Assembly (NCBI GenBank): GCA_027064005.1
Contig: JAMOQM010000058.1
Coordinates: 1 to 49,801 of the forward strand
DNA: 49,801 nt
Direction: 5' to 3'
Source of the DNA: Candidatus Cloacimonadota bacterium
GTDB lineage: Bacteria > Cloacimonadota > Cloacimonadia > Cloacimonadales > JAMOQM01
Positions within the stretch are counted from its first letter, which is position 1. Every line of letters begins with the position of its first letter. Below, one piece after another: positions 24,280 through 31,700 of this stretch. Below the pieces are notes generated by a model, which ran no database searches, was not told where the DNA came from, and saw nothing but the letters and a program-made list of their open reading frames with translations. The position numbers and the translations under genes are program-made.

Positions 24280-25056
24280 ATGATAAAAACAAAGAATGTT
24301 TCACTAAATTACGGTGATAAAGTAGTTCTGGAAAATATTTCTCTTCATTTTAAAAAAGATAAATTCTATGGAATTATTGGACCAAATGGGGTTGGAAAAT
24401 CTACTTTATTAAAATCAATTATTGGATATTTTGCTCCCAAAAGCGGTGAGATTTTCATTAAGGATAAATTAATTTCTGAATATTCACATCATGATTTAGC
24501 AAAAATAATAAGTCTGATTCCCCAAACAATAAATCTTCAATTTGATTATACTGTTCGTGAAATTGTATTGATGGGACGATATCCGTACATTTCATATTTT
24601 AGAGGATATTCAAAAGAAGATTATGAAATTTGTGATCGTATTTTAAATAGATTGGATTTGTGGAAATATAAAGATACGAATTTTACAAATCTATCCGGTG
24701 GTGAGCAACAGCGTTCAATTATTGCTCGAGCATTGGTTCAAGATACTCCGATAATTCTTTTAGATGAAGCTTTTTCACATTTGGATTTGCATCATCAATT
24801 AGAGCTTGTTGAGTGGTTAAAAAATATTAACGAGAATGACAATAAGCTGATAATTATGGTATCTCATCAATTGAATTTGGCTTTTGAATTTTGTAATGAA
24901 TTGATAATTCTAAAAGATAAAAATGTTATGATGACCGGAAAACCGGAAGAAATTATTACTACTGAAATGATTCAAAAAATATACGGTAAAAAGTTGTTTG
25001 TGAACGAAAATCCTCATTCTAAGAGGCCAAATATATTTTTCTCAGGAAAGTTATGA
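24280..25056 (+). CDS. btuD: Cobalamin ABC transporter ATP-binding protein BtuD
   Basis: This 258-aa ABC ATPase of the FecE/BtuD type has Walker A GPNGVGKST, signature LSGGEQQR, Walker B IILLDEAF and the H-loop MVSHQLN. The segment LMGRYPY is typical of metal-chelate/B12 ATPases. It is the only ATPase of this type near btuFC and is followed by a TonB receptor, so a B12 role is likely. It has its own candidate promoter. The 3' end overlaps the receptor gene by 4 bases. Confidence 0.88.
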   Translation: MIKTKNVSLNYGDKVVLENISLHFKKDKFYGIIGPNGVGKSTLLKSIIGYFAPKSGEIFIKDKLISEYSHHDLAKIISLIPQTINLQFDYTVREIVLMGRYPYISYFRGYSKEDYEICDRILNRLDLWKYKDTNFTNLSGGEQQRSIIARALVQDTPIILLDEAFSHLDLHHQLELVEWLKNINENDNKLIIMVSHQLNLAFEFCNELIILKDKNVMMTGKPEEIITTEMIQKIYGKKLFVNENPHSKRPNIFFSGKL

Positions 25057-27191
25057 AAAAGATAATTACAATTTTATTTATTTTCTATTTGAATATTCTT
25101 TTTGCAGATATTTATTTCGGAAAAGTCGTGGGTAGAAATAACCAACCTTTAAAAGATGTGATTATTTATCATAAAAATAATGTTACCATCAGCAATAAAA
25201 AAGGTCGGTTTATTCTTAAAAATATTATAAAATCAGACACTCTTTTTTTTCATAAAATTGGTTATAAAGATAAAATAGTTTTAGCTAAAACTTTAGATTC
25301 TCAAAAAAAAATAGAGATGCTTTTACAACCTTTTCAAGGAAAAAAAATAAAAGTAATTGGGAAAGAAAGTAACGTTTTGCCAAATTTATCTGATAAAATA
25401 GTAATTCAAAATGATATGGGAAATGGTTCCGCTGTAGATTTGATTGAAAATGCTCCGAGTGTGAATATTCACGGAACCGGACTTAGCGGGGAAGAGCAAA
25501 CTGCCTCAATTCTTGGTCATCACGGTCGGCACACTTTGGTTATGATTGATGGAATCGCTCAAAATCAGGATGGTAAAGCTTATGATTTATCTCAAATTCC
25601 ATCGGAAATTATTCAAAATATTGAGATAATTACCGATAATTCCGGTTCTGAAGGTGGAAGCGGGGCAATTGCCGGGATTATTAACATAAATACGAAAAAA
25701 TCTTTTGGGTCAAATTCGGTAAGTTTTTCAAAAAAAATAGGAAGTTTTGGACTGCAAAAAGAAAGTTATGGTTATTCATTTGGTACAATAAATTACAATG
25801 GTATTGTTCATTTCGAAAAGGTTTTTTCACGAAATGATTTTAAATATAAACAAAAAGTAGAGAGTCATTTTGAAGAAATCAAGCGAAAGAATAATGAAAA
25901 GAAATCCTATAATTTTTCTTCAAAAATGAATTATCATAAAGGTAATTTTCATCTTGATTATAGTATTCTTACAAATCAGTTTCAAAAATATTTACCCGGT
26001 AATTCCGAGATGCTTTTGCTTTACGAAAATAGTCATTTAGACGGTTATGATATTAATCAAAGAATTGACGTAGGATATTCATCAAAAAAATATATTCTGA
26101 AAAATTCTTTTTACGATAATAAGAAACACAGTAGTTACAAAAATTTGTTAGCTCCAATTTCGATGTATAAAAATTATGGAATTAGTAATTATGAAATTAT
26201 GGGCGATGTCTTTAAACTCAAATCTACTTATCATTTTCCTTTGAATTTTGAAACCGGTCTTGATTATAAAAAACAATCGTATAAATATGATGATGTCTAT
26301 TTCGGATTGAGTAATTTACCTAAAACCAGCCAATATAATTTTGGGTATTTTTCAAAGTTTATGATGAATTATGAAGTTTTTCCAATTTCAAATAAAAGTA
26401 TTCTAAGTCTTCGATATGATAAAAATCAACGATTTAATGATTTTCTAAGTTATAAGTTTTCTTCTCAAATGAAATTTACCTTTTTGGTTGAAACAACGAT
26501 TGGAGGGAATATTGGAAATGCCGAATCATTGCCTTCATTCTATAATCTTTATTGGAAAGGTGATTCTCAAGCAAGCGGAAATCCGAATTTAGTTCCTGAA
26601 AAATCAAAAGGTTATGAATTGTTTGGAGCAATAAAATATGATATTATAAAAGCAAAATTTTCTTATCATAAAAACGAAGTTGAAAATTTGATTTATTGGT
26701 ATCGGTCATTTAATGGTTCGTGGAAACCGGATAATTTAGTTAATGCCGAATATCAAAACTATGTCGGAAATGTTGAATTGGAAATTTCTAGAAATCTGAG
26801 ATTTGTCGGGAATTATACAACAACGCTTGCTTTGGATAAAAGTAAAAAAAACGATGGTACGCATTCTCAGTTTTGGAATAAACATATAATTTATACTCCG
26901 ATTTATAAGCAAAACTATTCCTTAAATTATAAGAGTCGAGTTTTCAAATTTCAATTTGGTTATCAACATACGGGGAAACAATGGATTACGCGAGATAATA
27001 TTTATACTCCGATTAAAGATTATGAAATCTTATTTGTTAAAAATTCTTTTAATTTGGATTTTAAAAAATACAATATTTTGCTTTCGAGTGAATTTAATAA
27101 CCTTTTAAATACAGAATATGAAATTTATCAACATACTCCTCAACCGGGTTTTAATTGGGGATTGAGTGTGATAATAAAAATAAAAATGTAG
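25053..27191 (+). CDS. btuB: TonB-dependent outer-membrane receptor, BtuB-like
   Basis: This 712-aa protein has a signal peptide (residues ~1-18) and an N-terminal CarboxypepD_reg-like domain (~20-95). A plug domain follows (~115-215; DLIENAPSVNIHG, then HTLVMIDGIAQNQ and SGAIAGIININTK), then a beta-barrel of aromatic, strand-rich repeats ending at a short terminal strand. The extra N-terminal domain is common in FCB-group receptors. Cotranscription with btuD and proximity to btuFC suggest cobalamin as substrate; the sequence itself does not prove it. The start overlaps btuD by 4 bases. Confidence 0.85.
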   Translation: MKKIITILFIFYLNILFADIYFGKVVGRNNQPLKDVIIYHKNNVTISNKKGRFILKNIIKSDTLFFHKIGYKDKIVLAKTLDSQKKIEMLLQPFQGKKIKVIGKESNVLPNLSDKIVIQNDMGNGSAVDLIENAPSVNIHGTGLSGEEQTASILGHHGRHTLVMIDGIAQNQDGKAYDLSQIPSEIIQNIEIITDNSGSEGGSGAIAGIININTKKSFGSNSVSFSKKIGSFGLQKESYGYSFGTINYNGIVHFEKVFSRNDFKYKQKVESHFEEIKRKNNEKKSYNFSSKMNYHKGNFHLDYSILTNQFQKYLPGNSEMLLLYENSHLDGYDINQRIDVGYSSKKYILKNSFYDNKKHSSYKNLLAPISMYKNYGISNYEIMGDVFKLKSTYHFPLNFETGLDYKKQSYKYDDVYFGLSNLPKTSQYNFGYFSKFMMNYEVFPISNKSILSLRYDKNQRFNDFLSYKFSSQMKFTFLVETTIGGNIGNAESLPSFYNLYWKGDSQASGNPNLVPEKSKGYELFGAIKYDIIKAKFSYHKNEVENLIYWYRSFNGSWKPDNLVNAEYQNYVGNVELEISRNLRFVGNYTTTLALDKSKKNDGTHSQFWNKHIIYTPIYKQNYSLNYKSRVFKFQFGYQHTGKQWITRDNIYTPIKDYEILFVKNSFNLDFKKYNILLSSEFNNLLNTEYEIYQHTPQPGFNWGLSVIIKIKM

Positions 27192-27214
27192 CATGAAAAA
27201 TGCAAGGAGAAAAA

Positions 27215-28480
27215 ATGAAAAAATTACTAATCTTAGTACTGTTGATTATCGGTGGTTTGCTTTGGGGAACACCTCAGGCATTTGTGGTCAATACAATAAG
27301 TATGACTTTATCGAAAGTAGATTTAACTACCGGAGATGTAAATAATAATTTTGCAACTTTAGGGAGTGGTGCTAATCGAATAGCAATTAATGGTGATTTT
27401 ATTTATGCAATTAATTCGATGGATAACAATCTTCAGAAAATTGATGCAGCAACCGGAAATGTTATTTCTACTTTGAATTTTGAAAACTCAAGTAATCCTT
27501 ATGATTTGGTCATCATCGACGGATTTGCTTATGTAACCGGACTTATTACCTCTAAAGTTTACAAAGTTGATTTAACTTCCTTTAGTGTTGTAGGTTCTGT
27601 TGAAGTAAATACCGCTCCGGAAGGAATCGCTTATTTTAATGGAAATCTCTACGTTGCTTGTACAGCAGTGGCTTATCCAAATTATGGACAAAGTTCCGTA
27701 GATGTAATAAATGTAGAAAATTTTACAAATATTGCTTCAATTAATGTAGGCCTAAATTGCCAAAATGTTGTTGTTTCAAATTCAAAAATTCATGCAATTT
27801 GTACCGGAAATTATTCTGATATTCAGGGTGAAGCTGATGTTATTGACCCGATTAATAATACTGTTATTCATACAATTTCTGTTGGTGGTACTCCCGGATC
27901 AGCTTTTGCATTTAATAATCTTGTTTATGTTTGTGACGGATATTCTTATGGAACAATAGTTTATGATGCCGATAGTTACGAATTTGTATATTCTGTCGAT
28001 AATCCTCTATCTGCTTTTGGCTCTTCAATCTTTGTTAATGAAGATTATATAGCGATAACTTCTGCTGATTATACAAATAATTCTTCCTTAAAAATTCTTT
28101 CAAATGAAGGTGATGAAATTAATACTTATGAAGTTGCTGTCGGTGCTGTTGATGTAGTTATTTTCGATACTGAAACATCTGTTTCCGATGCAAACATTCC
28201 TGCCTCAAATTGGACTATAAATGCTTATCCGAATCCATTCTCAAATTACTCAACAATTGAAGTTAAAAATAACAATAAAAGAACTGTTTTGAATAATGGA
28301 ACCGTAGAAATTTTCAACATTAAAGGACAAATTGTTAACACGCTTAAACTGAAAAATGGCAAAGCTCATTGGAATGGAAAAGACAAGTTAAATAATCGCT
28401 GTCACTCCGGAATATATTTTTCCAGAGTTAGAAGCGGGAACAAAATTTTCTCCACCAAAAGGATTACTATAATTAGATAA
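27215..28480 (+). CDS. Secreted YncE-like beta-propeller with T9SS-type sorting tail (BtuG-like candidate)
   Basis: The start at 27215 follows AAGGAG (27204-27209); an earlier in-frame ATG at 27200 lies ahead of that site. Residues 1-18 form a signal peptide. Residues ~20-320 are tandem propeller blades with recurring units such as FIYAINSMDNNLQKID, AYVTGLITSKVYKVD and LYVACTA, as in YncE-type proteins. The last ~80 residues (AYPNPFSNYSTIEV, IKGQIVNTLKLKNG, SGIYFSRVRSG) are a Por-secretion/T9SS-like C-terminal domain that would place it on the cell surface. Bacteroides BtuG is a YncE-type surface propeller beside BtuB that captures B12. By position and fold this may be its counterpart. Confidence 0.8.
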   Translation: MKKLLILVLLIIGGLLWGTPQAFVVNTISMTLSKVDLTTGDVNNNFATLGSGANRIAINGDFIYAINSMDNNLQKIDAATGNVISTLNFENSSNPYDLVIIDGFAYVTGLITSKVYKVDLTSFSVVGSVEVNTAPEGIAYFNGNLYVACTAVAYPNYGQSSVDVINVENFTNIASINVGLNCQNVVVSNSKIHAICTGNYSDIQGEADVIDPINNTVIHTISVGGTPGSAFAFNNLVYVCDGYSYGTIVYDADSYEFVYSVDNPLSAFGSSIFVNEDYIAITSADYTNNSSLKILSNEGDEINTYEVAVGAVDVVIFDTETSVSDANIPASNWTINAYPNPFSNYSTIEVKNNNKRTVLNNGTVEIFNIKGQIVNTLKLKNGKAHWNGKDKLNNRCHSGIYFSRVRSGNKIFSTKRITIIR

Positions 28481-28494
28481 TCCTCCAAAAACAG

Positions 28495-28519
28495 GAAGCC
28501 TCGAAAGAGGCTTTTTTTT
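28495..28519 (+). terminator. Intrinsic terminator after the btuD-btuB-btuG run
   Basis: AGCCTC (28497-28502), a GAAA tetraloop and GAGGCT (28507-28512) are followed by a T-run. Confidence 0.9.
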
Positions 28520-28886
28520 AAATTTAATTATTTGTAATATCCATTACTTCTATTTTCAATACCAAAAATAAGCTTATTATTAATTATAGAATTTCTTTTC
28601 AATTTATTTCTAAAATAGCTAAACCGAGAATTTTGGTAATCTTTATGCTGACAATTTTATATTCGGTAAGATAATTTTTGCAATGAGATAACTTATTTTC
28701 TTAATTGGATTTTGTTAGGAGTTAATAAATTTTGAAAATGAAATTATTGGACAATTTTTCTAAACATATAAAAATACGGTAAAATAAAAGTCTAAAAATA
28801 CAGCTAAAATTATTTTCTTTGACTAAAATGTTAAATAAAATTTTTCGGCATCTTTAATTAACAAAATAATAATTAATGAGGTGAGA
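28520..28886. other. AT-rich intergenic region, no gene seen
   Basis: About 365 bases separate the terminator from the YitT-type gene. The sequence is very AT-rich with stops in all frames. TTGACT at 28819-28824 could be a -35 box, but I find no convincing -10 box at a usual distance. No RNA gene or clear repeat was recognised. Confidence 0.6.
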
Positions 28887-29831
28887 ATGAAAATTAATAT
28901 GTATCGTGAAATTAAACAATATTTAGGTATTACTTTTGGAGCTTTAATGTTGGCTATTTCTTATTCGTGGTTTTTAGTTCCTTATAAAATTGCTCCCGGT
29001 GGAGTTGGTGGTATTGCTGAAATTATGTATCATTTGTTTCATATTCCAATTGGCATTACGATGATTTTTTTTAATGTTCCATTATTTTTTTTAGGATATT
29101 TAATGCTGGGAAAAACTTTTGGAATTCGTTCAATTTATGGAATGTTTTCTTCGTCAATTTTAACAGACCTTGTCAGTTTTCAAACTCTTCATAAATTAGG
29201 GATAATTAAAAATTTAGGCAGGTTTTCCTTTATTGATAACGGGCATAAAATTTATGCGATACTTTCGCCTTCCGATATATATTTATCAGCAATTGCAGGA
29301 TCGGTTATACTAGGATTAGGTTTAGGTATTATTTTTAAATTTAGAGGATCTACAGGTGGCACCGATATTCCTGTGGCTATTATCAAACAAAAATTAGGAA
29401 TCTCAATTGGTACCGGATATTGGTTTGTGGAAACATTAATTATTCTTTCGGTAGGAGTTTTCTTCCATGACATAAAATTAATTTTGTGGGGATATATTAA
29501 CTTATTTATTTCCTCAAAAGTTACCGATTTTGCCAGTGAAGGACTTCCTTACGTAAAAGGTGTTTATATTATAACTGATTTTCCAAACGACGTTAGGAAT
29601 GAGATATACAAAACATTAGAACGTGGCGTTACTTTTATTAAGTCTGAAGGTGGTTATACCGGCACGCAAAGAGATATGATTTTTGTAATATTAAATCGTA
29701 GGCAAGTTTCAATTTTAAGAGATATAATGCTTGATCTTGATCCAAAAGCATTTATGATTGTAACAGATGTTTATGATGTATTGGGGTATGGTTTTACTAC
29801 TCGGAGTATAGATTTTACAGCTCCAAATTAG
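28887..29831 (+). CDS. YitT-family membrane protein (DUF2179 C-terminus)
   Basis: This 314-aa protein has five to six TM helices in its first ~215 residues, with YKIAPGGVGGIAEI, FNVPLFFLGYLMLGKTFGIRS and GSTGGTDIPVAIIKQK, which mark the YitT/YpjC family. The last ~85 residues are the soluble DUF2179 domain (GVTFIKSEGGYTGTQRDMIF). The transported substance of this family is not known. I start at the ATG at 28887, 5 bases after GAGG; a GTG at 28881 lies inside the ribosome binding site. It stands alone between a terminator and the apbE promoter. Confidence 0.88.
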   Translation: MKINMYREIKQYLGITFGALMLAISYSWFLVPYKIAPGGVGGIAEIMYHLFHIPIGITMIFFNVPLFFLGYLMLGKTFGIRSIYGMFSSSILTDLVSFQTLHKLGIIKNLGRFSFIDNGHKIYAILSPSDIYLSAIAGSVILGLGLGIIFKFRGSTGGTDIPVAIIKQKLGISIGTGYWFVETLIILSVGVFFHDIKLILWGYINLFISSKVTDFASEGLPYVKGVYIITDFPNDVRNEIYKTLERGVTFIKSEGGYTGTQRDMIFVILNRRQVSILRDIMLDLDPKAFMIVTDVYDVLGYGFTTRSIDFTAPN

Positions 29832-29859
29832 TTAGAATAAAAATTAAAAGAGCATTAAA

Positions 29860-29890
29860 TTGACAGAAAAAATGTGATTTAAAATATCTG
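29860..29890 (+). promoter_or_regulatory. Candidate promoter of the apbE operon
   Basis: A perfect TTGACA at 29860-29865 is followed after 19 bases by TATCTG at 29885-29890, 35 bases before the apbE TTG start. Confidence 0.45.
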
Positions 29891-29924
29891 TTTTAAATCA
29901 TTAAATAAAGAAATTGGAGTTATT

Positions 29925-30923
29925 TTGAAAAAACGAGATATAGTGAATTTTATTTTACTCATTGTGGTATTATCATTTGCCTTTTACCGATATAAAACCA
30001 GAGAATTTAATTATAAGAAAACCAAAATTATCATGGATACGGTTGTTGAAATTAATTTTAATTCAAGACTTAAAAATGAAAATGCCTTTATGGATAGTCT
30101 TTTTTCCGTGATTGATAAATACGATAATATTTTGTCATATTATAAAGATGGGACTGAATTGCAAAAGTTAAATTCTTCTAAAAAAGATTCTATCAAAATT
30201 AATTCCGATTTCTATCAAATGCTCTCAATGTCAAAATATCTCTATGGTCTTTCTAATGGTCATTTTGACACTACTATCGGAACTTTAACTGATTTATGGG
30301 ATTTTGAAAAAGCAATTGTACCTGATAGTTCACAAATTAGAAAAGCGAAAAAATTTGTTGGTTTTGACAAGATACAATTTTCAAAAAATAACTTGGTCAA
30401 AATAAAAAATATGAAATTAAATTTTGGTGCGATTGCCAAAGGTTATATTATTGATAAGGTTTTTGAACGGATGAATTCTAATAAGAATATTGTGAGCGGA
30501 TTTATTAATGCCGGCGGGGATATTCGTTTATTTGATAGAAAAAATATTCCTCAACTTATTGGTATTCAACATCCACGAGATAAAAAAAAGATTATTGCCG
30601 AAGTGAAAGTTGCTAATAAAAGTGTTGTAACTTCCGGTGATTACGAGAGATTTTTTATGAAAAACGGTATTCGATATCATCACATTATCGATCCATTTAC
30701 GGGAAATCCCTCGCGAACTTGCATCTCTGTTACCGTGATAGCGGATAATGCTTTTTTGGCAGACGGTTTATCTACATCATGTTTTTTGATGAAACCGCAG
30801 AAAGCAGTTGAAATGATTAATAAAATACCCGATACTGAAGTATTGATTTATTATGTTAAAAATGATAAAATTATTAAAACACAATCAAAAAATTTAGGAA
30901 AGTATTTGAAAAATGAAAAATAA
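29925..30923 (+). CDS. apbE: FAD:protein FMN transferase ApbE
   Basis: ApbE attaches FMN from FAD to Thr residues of exported redox proteins such as Rnf/Nqr subunits. The 332-aa protein has an N-terminal membrane anchor (residues ~7-22) instead of a lipoprotein Cys. It has MDTVVEINF, GHFDTTIGTLTDLW, NFGAIAKGYIIDK and HIIDPFTGNPS, the last holding the metal/FAD-site motif. It starts with TTG, with GGAG 6 bases ahead; no in-frame ATG lies nearby. No Rnf or Nqr genes are in the window. It overlaps folE2 by 11 bases. Confidence 0.92.
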   Translation: MKKRDIVNFILLIVVLSFAFYRYKTREFNYKKTKIIMDTVVEINFNSRLKNENAFMDSLFSVIDKYDNILSYYKDGTELQKLNSSKKDSIKINSDFYQMLSMSKYLYGLSNGHFDTTIGTLTDLWDFEKAIVPDSSQIRKAKKFVGFDKIQFSKNNLVKIKNMKLNFGAIAKGYIIDKVFERMNSNKNIVSGFINAGGDIRLFDRKNIPQLIGIQHPRDKKKIIAEVKVANKSVVTSGDYERFFMKNGIRYHHIIDPFTGNPSRTCISVTVIADNAFLADGLSTSCFLMKPQKAVEMINKIPDTEVLIYYVKNDKIIKTQSKNLGKYLKNEK

Positions 30924-31692
30924 AAAAGATATTCAAAACGAAATAGACGAACGAAAAATTCCTATTAATAAGGTTGGAATTAAAGATGTGAAATATCCCA
31001 TTATTGTCGAAGACATGGCAAATAAAACGCAAAACACAATAGCTGATTTAGATATTTTCGTTAATTTACCACATCAACATCGCGGCACTCATATGAGCAG
31101 ATTTATAGAAATTCTTCATCAATATCATAAAGATAATTTGATAAATAAATTGCCTCAATTTCTTTTGGAAGTAAAAAACCGCCTTAATTCCGAGTCTGCA
31201 TTTATCGATATTAAATTTCCTTATTTTATTGATAAAGTTGCTCCGGTTAGTAAAATTTCTTCAATAATGTCTTATGATTGTTTTTTTCATGCAAGTTATA
31301 AAGATGATTATAAATTAATTATCGGGATTAAAGTTCCAATCACGACCTTGTGTCCATGTTCAAAAGAAATTAGTGAATATGGTGCTCATAATCAGCGGTC
31401 GATAGTTACGGTAGAATTTTCTTATGATGAATTTATTTGGATGGAAGAGGTAATTAATATTGTAGAAAGTCAGGCGAGTTGTGAAGTTTACTCTCTTTTG
31501 AAAAGACCTGATGAAAAATATGTTACGGAAAAAGCTTATGATAATCCTAAATTTGTTGAAGATATTGTGAGAGATGTTACCTTAAAATTAAAAGAAGATA
31601 AGCGGATAAACTGGTTTAGAGTTCAATCGGAAAATTTTGAATCAATTCATAATCATAGTGCTTATGCTTGTGTTGAATTTTCAAAAGAATAA
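30913..31692 (+). CDS. folE2: GTP cyclohydrolase IB, FolE2 type
   Basis: FolE2 turns GTP into dihydroneopterin triphosphate for folate and related pterin or deazapurine products. The 259-aa protein shows the family landmarks HQHRGTHMSRFIE, VPITTLCPCSKEIS with the metal-binding Cys, SQASCEVYSLLKRPDEKYV and a final ESIHNHSAYA. FolE2 replaces the zinc-dependent FolE in many anaerobes. It overlaps apbE by 11 bases and is followed 8 bases later by the M16 peptidase gene. Confidence 0.95.
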   Translation: MKNKKDIQNEIDERKIPINKVGIKDVKYPIIVEDMANKTQNTIADLDIFVNLPHQHRGTHMSRFIEILHQYHKDNLINKLPQFLLEVKNRLNSESAFIDIKFPYFIDKVAPVSKISSIMSYDCFFHASYKDDYKLIIGIKVPITTLCPCSKEISEYGAHNQRSIVTVEFSYDEFIWMEEVINIVESQASCEVYSLLKRPDEKYVTEKAYDNPKFVEDIVRDVTLKLKEDKRINWFRVQSENFESIHNHSAYACVEFSKE

Positions 31693-31700
31693 GGGGATAA

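Noticed and set aside
28520-28880. A hidden small gene or RNA in the long gap after the propeller gene
   Set aside because: All frames are broken by stops and no cloverleaf, conserved box or strong hairpin was found.
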